In this document: positions 28,101 through 37,426 of the stretch, piece after piece | How positions within the stretch are numbered: position 1 is the first letter of the stretch | How the letters are laid out: each line of letters begins with the position of its first letter | Assembly (NCBI GenBank): GCA_034190875.2 | Contig: CM067356.1 | Location: forward strand, 55,116,230-55,180,229 | Direction: 5' to 3' | Origin: Urechis unicinctus | Taxonomy: Eukaryota; Annelida; Polychaeta; Xenopneusta; Urechidae | Length of the DNA: 64,000 nucleotides | The notes under the pieces: model-generated | What the model saw: the letters and a program-made list of their open reading frames with translations, nothing else | Databases searched by the model: none | Told to the model about the DNA's origin: nothing | Position numbers and translations under genes: made by a program

Positions 28101-28277
28101 TTGTATAATGCACACCAGACATGGAGTAGGAGTGGAATGATTTTGTGTTGTGTGTCTCATGTGGCTGCAATGTTGTTTGCTCTTGAAGACTTCTCTAGTT
28201 TGGGATATCAGGATTTGCCTGATGACCCAGCTTCCACTGAGCTTCTATGTGCATGGAATGCTCCAAAGAACCCTAAG
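28101..28277 (+). CDS. ISL2EU YqaJ-like gene, SWIM-type exon
   Basis: Open frame ending at AAG with donor GTAAAT at 28278. It encodes ILCCVSHVAAMLFALEDF, resembling the SWIM-like C-x-H zinc motif found upstream of YqaJ domains in eukaryotic transposon nucleases, then a stretch ending CAWNAPKNPK. The 5' start is not evident: upstream there are in-frame stops, and CTTCAG at about 28087-28092 could be an acceptor. Splicing to 28436 keeps the frame (phase 0). Confidence 0.6.
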
Positions 28278-28435
28278 GTAAATAAATACACACCCAGTCT
28301 TACCTATTTCTTACCTGTTCTTTAACTTACTCTTGAATATGCAAAGTTACTGTTTAATTATTTTATTTTTTATAAAAGGCACTGACAGTTTAGCAGAATA
28401 TTGATTTGTTGACATCCTTTTTATGTATATTGCAG
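28278..28435 (+). other. Intron of the YqaJ-like gene
   Basis: 158 bp. Begins GTAAATAAATAC and ends TATATTGCAG. It joins ...NPK to VDPVPLKELN without a frame change. Confidence 0.6.
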
Positions 28436-29832
28436 GTGGATCCTGTACCACTGAAGGAGCTGAATTATCAAAATCATGCTCCTGGCCAAACAGAATCCAA
28501 ACGCCCACCCAAGCGCTTAGCAGAGTACAATCCGGTAGCACCACACAAGCGAAGGGTCAATCCGGATAGCTACCGTAGGCTCATCCACGAGCTTTGTCAG
28601 CCTGACGCACCCTTCCTCACCATTGCTGATGCTCCTCGTTGGGATACCTCACCTGTCTTACAGCCTAGCACAGTTGTCATTCCCACCTTCCCCCTTGCCA
28701 TATCGGACCAAGATCCTTTGTTGATACCAGCTGCTGAGGAAAGTGTTGTCACCAGTCAACCCGATCCACCAACACTCACCTCGTGTATCAAACACTTCAT
28801 GAGTAGCCACCAGCATCGTGCAGTCACTGAAAACTTGGTTCAAGAGTTTTTTATGCGACAATGAACATCACTGAGTCTGATCAGTGCACCATCAATCAGC
28901 TGGCTCTTGGACAATCGAATAATCCTAAGTGGACTGCATACAGACAGGGCATGGTCACAAGCACCAGCATTCACCCAGTTTACACCAGGATGCAGAGCAT
29001 CAAAAGAAACTCGGCTTTGAATGCTAATCGCCTTGTTAGGCTATGTACAGAAGTAAGCACTTTCAAGGGAAACAAAGACACTCGATATGGTTTGAAGTAT
29101 GAGAAAGTGGCAGCCAATGCATATAGACAGGAAATGAAGCTGGCACACTCAAACTTTAAGTTGAGAGACTGTGGCCTTATGGTCAGCAAGACACACAGGT
29201 TCCTGGGTGCAAGCATTGACTGTATTGCTTCATGTGACTGCCACCCAGAGCGACCAGTTGAGATCAAGTGCCCGTCATCGATGTAGAGCAAACCAGCTGG
29301 GTCACTAACGGAGCTTCCGTTCTTGATCGCTTCCGCCACTGACCGCTCCCTCCAACTTAAGAATCGGCCCACTCCTCATCCATACTACACACAAGTTCAG
29401 TGCCATATGGCTGTAATGGGTGCTGTTACCAGTGAATTTGTTGTGTGGTCTCCCCAAGAAATGGCTGTTGTTAGTGTGAATTTTGATGCAGGCTACTGGG
29501 CATCAGTTCTTGCAAATGCTGCCTACTTTGCCAAGGCTTTGCTCATCCCCCACATGTTGGCTGCTGTGTCCACAAACCATGGGGCTTCTGCTGTCAGTGT
29601 TACCCAGGTGGCATGGGATGACTTCCTCAAACATTATGTTTGTGGGAATACCAAGTGTAAGGGACTCATTCCAGATGCAAGTGTCAATCAGGATAATCAG
29701 GAAGCTAGTGTTATGTGCGAATGCAACTGTGGCTGTCGTGTGTTGTATCACTGGAGGTGCTCAAATTTCAATAGCATTGTATTGGAGGAGGGCGAGGAGT
29801 TGCCAAGTTTATTGAAATGTGTTTTGATGTGA
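28436..29832 (+). pseudogene. ISL2EU YqaJ-like viral-recombinase/exonuclease (two breaks)
   Basis: Exon 2 runs from 28436 to TGA 28862-28864, then homology moves one frame over (28861-29286). There WTAYRQGMVTSTSI, YGLKYEKVAANAY, LGASIDCIA and VEIKCPSS match the YqaJ nuclease core, including the Glu-x-Lys motif. TAG at 29284 stops it. 29323-29832 continues with PYYTQVQCHMAVMG, SEFVVWSPQEM and a C-terminal Cys-rich segment (CGNTKC... CECNCGC). YqaJ proteins are lambda-exonuclease-like nucleases, and ISL2EU elements carry one of unknown role. One frameshift and one stop/frameshift suggest inactivation or indel errors. Confidence 0.75.
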
Positions 29833-30029
29833 TGAGTGTTATAAAAATGCATTTTGTGTGATGTATAGTATATAATATAAGTATGAGATTATTGTGGCAC
29901 TGGTAGTTGAATGAATAGTGGTATGACACAGGCTTATGCTCTAGACATATATAAATAGTGTGCTGTAAGATGTTATGTGCTATATCTGTCAGAATAAAAT
30001 TTAAGTTAAATTATATAAGCTTTATAGAT

Positions 30030-30530
30030 TTATGGTATAAATGTTATACACAAACTACAGCTGGCCATGTCAAAAAATTTATTTGCAAAAAACAGCAAGA
30101 CATAAATAATAACATAAATGATAGAACCGGTAGGACTCATCCCCACAAGAAATTTCACAGTGCTGTGGTGTTTATAATTTGAATGCTGTTGCTTGTGGTT
30201 TTCCAGTGTCCCTGGTGTCTGACTAAACAGTTCTGTACAATCCAGAACAATTCGGACGTTGGTAAAGTCATTGGCAAGAGCACAGCCTGTGATGTTTTCT
30301 AGGTGACCACAACTTTCCATAAATTTCTCTGCCTTGCTCATCTACAGCAAGCCTATTGACAGCTATCTTCCAAGTCTTTCTCCAGTGTGGGTTGCTGGGA
30401 AAGGAATAGAACTTGCATTCCGCTGATGAGCTCTTGTGAGCACAACCCACCGCACAGCAGTGGTTACCAGCCGACTTGAATCCCAAAGACATAACGATGT
30501 TGGATTTGGAATATACACTTGATTCACCTT
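30030..30530 (-). pseudogene. Relic of a second THAP-DDE transposase
   Basis: On the minus strand, 30534-30268 encodes CCAVGCAHKSSSAECKFYSF and WRKTWKIAVNR, then LWSPRKHHRLCS, a THAP finger distinct from that at 28054. 30341-30030 encodes VRIVLDCTELFSQTPG and STVKFLVGMSPTGSI, aligning with the first-Asp region of the DDE core (compare TIDCSEVFIERP and NTVKFLIAIAPNGMI in the intact copy). The linker and the C-terminal catalytic part are missing. It lies just inside the right TIR in the same orientation as the intact transposase. Confidence 0.7.
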
Positions 30531-30701
30531 GCACGTTACGTGCAAGTATAAATTTTGATTCGCTTCCATATTGACGAGGTATTTAAATCTTGGCCCACAC
30601 AAAGCTCGCGCCAGGCAAAAGTTTTCCCGAATTCACCTTTGACCCCGCGCATCGGCGCATGCGCAGTCGGAACTCCGAAGGGGTCTATTACAATATTATA
30701 A

Positions 30702-31506
30702 TTAGCACCTCCCGTCACTTGTTGCGTCACTGGTTGTCGAAAGATTACCTGCGCAGGTGAGCAAATTCATTTTGTATCAAACCAACGAGTGCTACAGTCG
30801 ATTCTATAAACAAAACTATCAGCAAATTCCAGCTTGTGGTTATAATTCGTTAAAAAGCGAGCGATAATGTTTCATTTAAGCTCTCGAGTGTAGCCCTACA
30901 GTACTAGGCGTGTCAGCCGAACCTCGCGGCAGGCGGCCGCGCTTGTGCCTCAATGTTAATTCCAATTTTTTTCAACTTGCTCTAACTGGCATTTATATTT
31001 AAGATACATGGACGAATGATACATCAAACGAGAGCTAACGTATTGAATTTCAATAATATTGCTTTACTTTTCGCATTTTACCCCGTTTGAGCCATAAAAG
31101 TTGTGTGTTTGTGGAGCAATACGTTAAAATTCTCTGCGAGCATTTTTGACTTTCGAGATTCAGCCCGTTTCGAATTCTCTAAATCGGTTCGCATTCGTTA
31201 CTCGTATCGTTTTTATTGTTTAGTAGATGACAAGATGATATTCTAATGTTTACGATCATATAAAATCTAAAAAAAATGGCCAAAGGGAAAATAATATTAT
31301 TTGCGTACGAAATGTTACGGTGTAAACAAATGTATTTTTTTCCCAATTTCATCAGATGGCCGCGACATATGTACACACTTTTAACAAATTTAAGTATGAT
31401 GTTACAAATGGGTCGCCGCGTGAGCCCGTATCAGGGTCAACTTTGCCTTCACTCAACACGGCTTCGCACTCTCGCAACCACCGCTGAACGTGCTCCGTTA
31501 AACAAA
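30702..31506. other. AT-rich interval without recognised genes
   Basis: Non-coding sequence between ISL2EU and the satellite. Only short chance frames are seen (for example 31276-31575, partly inside the satellite). The last 80 bp before 31507 faintly resembles the end of a 237-bp unit. Confidence 0.5.
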
Positions 31507-33130
31507 GTCGATTTTCCTTCATTTATCAATCCGAGCCCTAATATCCATCTATATACAGGGGTAATTCAAGTATAGTGGAATACTTTGGTCAAGTTTATTT
31601 TCTTATTAAATGGACCGGAATTGTCGTATTTTAGACTTTAAAATGTTTGATTTTGTCATGCCCGAGCTGGGAGAGCGTATAGCATGCCTTCACACGGCCG
31701 ACTCAAGATCGCTTACGCGACTGATCGCTTGGGGTCATACAAAGTCGATTTTCGTTTATTTATCAATCTGAGCCCTAATATCCATCTATATACAGGGGTA
31801 ATTCAAGTATAGTGGAATACTTTGGTCAAGTTTATTTTCTTATTAAATGGACCGGAATTGTCGTATTTTAGATTTTAAAATGTTCGATTTTGTCATTCCC
31901 AAGCCGGGAGAACGTATAGCATGCCTTCACACGGCCGACTCAAGATCGCTTACGCGACTGATCGCCTGGGGTCATACAAAGTCGATTTTCGTTCATTTAT
32001 CAATCTGAGCCCTAATATCCATCTATATACAGGGGTAATTCAAGTATAGTGGAATACTTTGGTCAAGTTTATTTTCTTATTAAATGGACCGGAATTGTCG
32101 TATTTTAGACTTTAAAATGTTCGATTTTGTCATGCCCGAGCCGGGAGAGCGTATAGCAAGCCTTCACACGGCCGACTCAAGATCGCTTACGCTACTGATC
32201 GCCTGGGGTCATACATAGTCGATTTTCGTTCATTTATCAATCTGAGCCCTAATATCCATCTATATACAGGGGTAATTCAAGTATAGTGGAATACTTTGGT
32301 CAAGTTTATTTTCTTATTAAATGGACCGGAATTGTCGTATTTTAGACTTTAAAATGTTCGATTTTGTCATGCCCGAGCCGGGAGAGCGTATAGCATGCCT
32401 TCACACGGCCGACTCAAGATCGCTTACGCGACTGATCGCCTGGGGTCATACATAGTCGATTTTCGTTCATTTATCAATCTGAGCCCTAATATCCATCTAT
32501 ATACAGGGTTAATTCAAGTATAGTGGAATACTTTGGTCAAGTTTATTTTCTTATTAAATGGACCGGAATTGTCGTATTTTAGACTTTAAAATGTTCGATT
32601 TTGTCATGCCCGAGCCGGGAGAGCGTATAGCATGCCTTCACACGGCCGACTCAAGATCGCTTACGCGACTGATCGCTTGGGGTCATACAAAGTCGATTTT
32701 CGTTCATTTTTATCGGGAGAAATCTGAGCCCTAATATCCATCTATATACAGGGTTAATTCAAGTATAGTGGAATACAGGGGTAATTCAAGTTTGGTCAAG
32801 TTTATTTTCTTATTAAATGGACCGGAATTGTCGTATTTTAGACTTTAAAATGTTCGATTTTGTCATGCCCGAGCCGGGAGAGCGTATAGCATGCCTTCAC
32901 ACGGCCGACTCAAGATCGCTTACGCGACTGATCGCTTGGGGTCATACAAAGTCGATTTTCGTTCATTTATCAATCTGAGCCCTAATATCCATCTATATAC
33001 AGGGGTAATTCAAGTATAGTGGAATACTTTGGTCAAGTTTATTTTCTTATTAAATGGACCGGAATTGTCGTATTTTAGACTTTAAAATGTTCGATTTTGT
33101 CATTCCCGCGCCTGGAGAGCGTATAGCTTG
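31507..33130 (+). repeat. 237-bp tandem satellite, about 7 units
   Basis: Unit starts (GTCGATTTTC) at 31507, 31744, 31981, 32218, 32455, 32692 and 32951. The first five periods are exactly 237 bp. The sixth is 259 bp because of small insertions near 32710 and 32776. The last unit is truncated at about 33130. Units are very similar, indicating recent amplification or homogenisation. It contains conserved TATATACAGGGGTAATTC and no long ORF. Confidence 0.95.
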
Positions 33131-34283
33131 CCTTATCAGCATTATGTGATTTAAGAAAACATTCGATTCTTGAACTTAATATGGTACTTAATTTATTTAT
33201 TTGGGGTTGTGGATTCAAAAAACTATCCGTTACAGGCCAGTACCTTCAAAGGCAATATGCCGCTTGCGCTAGCGCGTGGAATTCGGCAGTTAGGGTTCAC
33301 AGAGTAGATGTTGAGCTGCCGACAGTTACTGCGACGTTTGCGCGAGCTGCTCGGTGCCAAGGGCACCACCCAGATTTAACACATCAAAGAGATTCTGTTA
33401 ACCACGTTTTGTGTCAGATTCGTTCACGGAGTACATCCCGAGTATATCATGAGTTCACTCCAGCCTTATATAAGTTGCGTATTGCCACGTCAAAATTCAT
33501 AACCATTGCGGTTAAACAATTCGCATTTGAATCTCTCTCTGGCAAAATTTTTGCGTGAAGACGCGAGTGACCACTGACTTTAAACCATCACTGGTTTAAT
33601 CGAACCATATATCTCTCATAGTTATTTGACGCGGTGTATATATATTTCACCAATCTTATAAAGGGTGTGACAATAAGTTGTACTGCCCTAGTCTGGCCCT
33701 GAGGATTTTTATTGGTCTTGGTAGACCGCTAGGACATTTTATTTGCCTGTTTTTCGTCAAGACAGCTATTGCTGGTAACTATTGGAAAATAGTTGATAAG
33801 CGTATTTTCGTTTGGGAGTTGGTATGCATATCAAGGTAATAATAGATAAGTGGAAAGAGGAGGGGAGGGAGGCAACTTTCAGTTACCTCAAATCCCACCA
33901 GCCAGGTCTTGAGCCCTCTGGCTGTAGCATTTTACGAAAGAGTCTTAATCGAGTAATAGCTCGACACAAGAAGTTAAGCAAGACAATGGTCAGCGCAAAA
34001 GATATTGAACGGTATGAGGGTTTTCTTAACTCAGCGTTCACTTTTCCAGTTGTAAAAGCCCCACCCTCTGTACAAAAGCAGTTTTCTGAACTACATCCTC
34101 ATGTCCAGTGTGGTCATGAGGGGGCAAAGAGGAACGGATAGCTTATCCAGCCAAGGTGGTGTCACAGGTACCAGGGTTCAGCGATTGGTTTAATATTGTA
34201 TATGATGAGGATGATGCTGTGTACACATACCACCGTCTTGACGAGGATATCTCTAAAGGCGATCTTGAGATTTTGGTCACCTG
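33131..34283 (+). other. Interval with two unrecognised ORFs
   Basis: 33181-33558 is open for 125 codons (MVLNLFIWGCGFKKL...) with no domain I know. 33824-34141 (ATG 33824, about 105 codons, MHIKVIIDKWKEEGREATF) has a composition like a real protein, Lys/Arg-rich and helical, with IERYEGFLNSAFTFPV. I do not recognise it. It may be a fragment of a dispersed multi-copy gene. Nothing else is seen. Confidence 0.35.
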
Positions 34284-34872
34284 ATGTTTTAGCATTGTTT
34301 GGCAATTTCAGACAGGTGTCTGGTTGCAATAGTTTAAGCCTTGTTTGGCAATTTCAGACAGGTGTCTGGTTGCAATAGTTTAAGCCTTGTTTGGCAATTT
34401 CAAACAGGTGTCTGGTTGCAATAGTTAAAGCCTTGTTTGGCAATTTCAGACAGGTGTCTGGTTGCAATAGTTTAAGCCTTGTTTCGCAATTTCATACAGG
34501 TGTCTGGTTGCAATAGGTTAGCATTATTTGGCAGTTTCAGACAGGTGTCTGGTTGCAATAGTTTAGTATTGTTTGGCAATTTCAGACAGGTGTCTGGTTG
34601 CAATAAATTAGAATTGTCTTGCAATGTCAGACAGGTGTCTGGTTGCAAAAGTTTAAGCCTTGTTTGGCAATTTCAGACAGGTGTCTGGTTGCAATAGTTA
34701 AAGCCTTGTTTGGCAATTTCAGACAGGTGTCTGGTTGCAATAGTTTAAGCCTTGTTTGGCAATTTCAGACAGGTGTCTGGTTGCAATAGATTAGCATTGT
34801 TTCGCAATTTCAGACAGGTGTCTGGTTGCAATTGTATAAGCATTGTTTGGCAATTTTAGACAGGTATCTGGA
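34284..34872 (+). repeat. 46-bp minisatellite, about 12-13 units
   Basis: Period is exactly 46 bp in the first units (34301, 34347, 34393...). Each unit carries TTTGGCAATTTCAGACAGG and TGTCTGGTTGCAATAG. CAGACAGGTGTCTG is a 6-bp inverted repeat around GG, so every unit can form a small hairpin. Units vary by point changes and the final one is degraded. Confidence 0.93.
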
Positions 34873-35107
34873 AAAGTGAAAAGTGACTGTCATCCTGTCA
34901 ATTTTGGCTCAAAAACTGACAATTCCATGAAATTTAAATCCTCAATAACTGTTTTAATAATTGATTTAAAAAAATGAAACATAGCTTATTCGAATCCTCT
35001 AGAATCCATTTGTTTTGGTATAATTTCACAATGATATTCAAAATATAAGACATGAAAAGTGTCTGTTATTCCTTACCGTGGAATTCTGGCACAAAACCGA
35101 ACAATTC

Positions 35108-35825
35108 TTTCACCCCCCAACAAACGCATACATGCACGCATGCACTTGCAAACACATACACACACCACCTCTCATCTTTCCACCCCAAACCCCCCCCCCC
35201 CCCCCCCACCCCGCAACACCCCAAAAGTTAAAGTTAGATTTACAACCTTTCGGCCACTCCAGACATGAACACTAAACCAATTTAGGCAAATGAAATTCAT
35301 CCCTTTTCACTCGTACCAGATTAATTGTTGCCCAATTTACATAAACCTTTAGAATCCCTTTTAAGTTCCGTACGGGTCAGTTTCCAAATTATATAGTCCT
35401 TAACCAAACCCAATCCTTTGATGAAAACATCCAAGTCCCGTCAATTCCCTTAACAATTAATTTAGACCCGTTTGATCTCCAATTAAAGCTCCGAATGACC
35501 CCAAGCCCCGGTTTAACCAATCACAGCTCACCACATCAAGCCACCCGCACCTTCACTATAAATACGACAGCATCAGACACAATGACATCACAACCACAAG
35601 ATATTCCTCAACTCGACATATTCATCCCACAAGAACCCGAAGTAGAACCCGAACGTGCCAGTCAGCCGCGACCAAATAAAGAAAATAGAAATTCGTACAA
35701 AGTCTCGGGTATTATCTAGCAGGACTTCAACCCTCAGCTACCTGCAATCACGTCGACGACCTACAAATAATCGTATCTGGTACCTCATCACATCTCGACG
35801 AAAACACAGTGACCCAACCGGTCAT
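35108..35825 (+). repeat. Gypsy-3 5' LTR (about 718 bp) with TATA box and poly(A) signal
   Basis: Contains a poly-C run (about 35189-35208), TATAAATA at 35557-35564 and AATAAA at 35675-35680, consistent with U3-R-U5. A 74-codon ORF (35495-35719) lies inside and is conserved in the other LTR. Confidence 0.88.
35495..35719 (+). other. LTR-contained 74-codon ORF (left copy)
   Basis: Starts MTPSPGLTNHSSPHQ and is rich in Pro/Thr/Glu. An internal ATG at 35582 lies about 20-25 nt downstream of the TATA box. The same predicted peptide occurs at 45471-45695. There is no known domain. It could be chance, or a leader peptide or short uORF in genomic RNA. Confidence 0.35.
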
Positions 35826-35890
35826 AATTGGTGGAGAATTCGCGGTTTGACCACTTTCAAGCTGGTCATCACATCGATTCATCGACTCAT

Positions 35891-36838
35891 ATGCCAGTAA
35901 CCCGCTCCCAGGAAACCGCAACAATGACTCAAATACCAAATATTCAGCCGCCTCGTTTTGCAAAAGGACGGGCAGGTGAGTGGTTTGAAACGCTTAAACT
36001 TTACTCGCAATCAAACAAATGGAGCGATGAACAAATTGTTGGCTACATTCCCTGCTTATTGGACAACCCCGCTCGCTCCTGGTACCATACGCTACCCAAT
36101 ACAGTGAAAACCAATGCGAAATCACTTCAAGAGGCATTCATAGACAGGTTTGACTCAGTCGATGGGTTGCGCCATACCCATATAGAACAATTCAAAAATC
36201 GTAAACTGCAACCAGGTGAAACCCTTGACGATTTCCTCGACGACGTCAGAAAATTTGGCAAACAATTGGACAAATCGGAAATAGATGTGCTTGACGCATT
36301 TATTTATGGCCTTCCTGACTCCATAAAACCCCTAGTGCTACAACACGAGCCTAAATCCATCGAAAGTGCTCTGCGCCACGCCCGCTTGTGCATCTCAACC
36401 TCAACCTCGCAGCTATCTCCTCCAGTGATCCACAACGATTCGAAAATACTTCATGCAGTCGAAACCCTCATGAACAAATTTCAGCAATTGGAACAGAGAG
36501 TAAACGTGGCAAGCGCCCCTCCTCATCGACCATCGCCACAGAAATACCGGAACCCCAATGAGTATGCGCGGTACCAAGGTCAGTCAGGGTTTGCATGTAA
36601 CAGATGTGATAGCAATAATCACCAGTCTCATGAATGTCGTTTTAGCAATGTTCAATGTCGCTATTGTAATCGCACCGGCCACATTGAGAGAGCCTGTCGA
36701 ATTAAGCAGCAGCACCTAACTCATTCGCCACGTCTTCGATATCCGTCCCCCCACGCCTCAAATACCTCTGGCCCCGCATCGTCATTTCCCACATCCTACC
36801 GTCCCACGAATAGATCCACCCGTCCCCAACCCCGCTAG
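35891..36838 (+). CDS. gag: Gypsy-3 Gag (315 aa)
   Basis: ATG at 35891 (MPVTRSQETATM) is the first Met in a frame open from the primer site. A retrotransposon-gag capsid domain spans roughly residues 15-175 (FAKGRAGEWFETLKLYS, RSWYHTLP, GETLDDFLDDVRKFG). Two CCHC knuckles lie near residues 235-285 (CNRCDSNNHQSHEC and CRYCNRTGHIERAC). It ends at TAG 36836-36838 and the following protease frame is in the same phase. The context is like retroviral stop-codon readthrough. Confidence 0.85.
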   Translation: MPVTRSQETATMTQIPNIQPPRFAKGRAGEWFETLKLYSQSNKWSDEQIVGYIPCLLDNPARSWYHTLPNTVKTNAKSLQEAFIDRFDSVDGLRHTHIEQFKNRKLQPGETLDDFLDDVRKFGKQLDKSEIDVLDAFIYGLPDSIKPLVLQHEPKSIESALRHARLCISTSTSQLSPPVIHNDSKILHAVETLMNKFQQLEQRVNVASAPPHRPSPQKYRNPNEYARYQGQSGFACNRCDSNNHQSHECRFSNVQCRYCNRTGHIERACRIKQQHLTHSPRLRYPSPHASNTSGPASSFPTSYRPTNRSTRPQPR

Positions 36839-37426
36839 GATTCAGCGCCTGTCTCAAGGGTGCAAGCAACTAACTCTGGGGATGGGCATCAAAATGTAGT
36901 TTCAAGGAAAACTAAAAATTACACAAATGGGAATACTGACAAATTTCAACAATCAATGACAAATATCAAAGTTGGCGCTGACATCAACAAACGTAGTCTC
37001 CCAAGGACTAAACAAGTCAATAATCCTTCTAAGTGTTCAGTGAATAACATGCCAACTTGTGTAATTGCACCTCAATCAGCACATACAGATGCCTCCTTAA
37101 ACCATTCTCCAATTCTCTCATCTGACAAACCTTTGATCCATATTCCTTCACTCTCCGCGACCACGCTCGAAATTGATTTGACCGGAAATCTTGTTCAAGT
37201 ATCAATGGGTAATAGCAAGGCCCAGGCTTTACTAGACACAGGCGCATCTGTGTCATGTATATCTCCTAAAACTCTCTCTTCCATTCATCAGCAGAATACA
37301 GTTACGTCATGTGATCTATCATCTGTTACAGGTGTCGGAGGACATTTAATCTCTGTTTTAGAAAAAATTTTCCCTCAATTTTCATGTTGGGTCATTGCCA
37401 GTTCAACATACTTTCTATGTGCTTGA
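36839..37426 (+). CDS. pro: Gypsy-3 protease, first half
   Basis: In phase with gag beyond the TAG. A Ser/Thr/Asn-rich spacer is followed by the retropepsin motif AQALLDTGASVSCIS at about 37220-37262. Near 37362 (A6T4 run) the homology passes to the next frame, where LPVQHTFYVLE and IILGMDFFQ complete the protease. The trailing residues to 37426 in this frame are off-register. A one-base insertion in the homopolymer is the simplest explanation. Confidence 0.75.
   Translation, partial: DSAPVSRVQATNSGDGHQNVVSRKTKNYTNGNTDKFQQSMTNIKVGADINKRSLPRTKQVNNPSKCSVNNMPTCVIAPQSAHTDASLNHSPILSSDKPLIHIPSLSATTLEIDLTGNLVQVSMGNSKAQALLDTGASVSCISPKTLSSIHQQNTVTSCDLSSVTGVGGHLISVLEKIFPQFSCWVIASSTYFLCA

Larger units (their letters stand above)
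26006..30692. mobile_element. ISL2EU (IS4EU-like) DNA transposon, 4.7 kb
   Basis: Imperfect terminal inverted repeats. The left begins TGTAACATAGACGCCTTCGG. The reverse complement of the right begins TGTAATAGACCCCTTCGGAG. Both then share GGTCAATTCGGGAAAACTTT-like subterminal sequence (left near 26056, right near 30620). ATATTATAA flanks both sides (25997-26005 and 30693-30701). It encodes a THAP-DDE transposase on the minus strand and a divergently arranged YqaJ-like nuclease on the plus strand, the gene pair typical of ISL2EU. The right end also holds a relic of a second transposase. The 9-bp flank match may include extra target bases, since the family duplication is reported as shorter. Confidence 0.82.

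Noticed and set aside
37361-37372. A6T4 run as a programmed -1 frameshift site in Gypsy-3
   Set aside because: The required shift is +1, it lies inside the protease domain, and the same run also breaks integrase. An indel is more likely.
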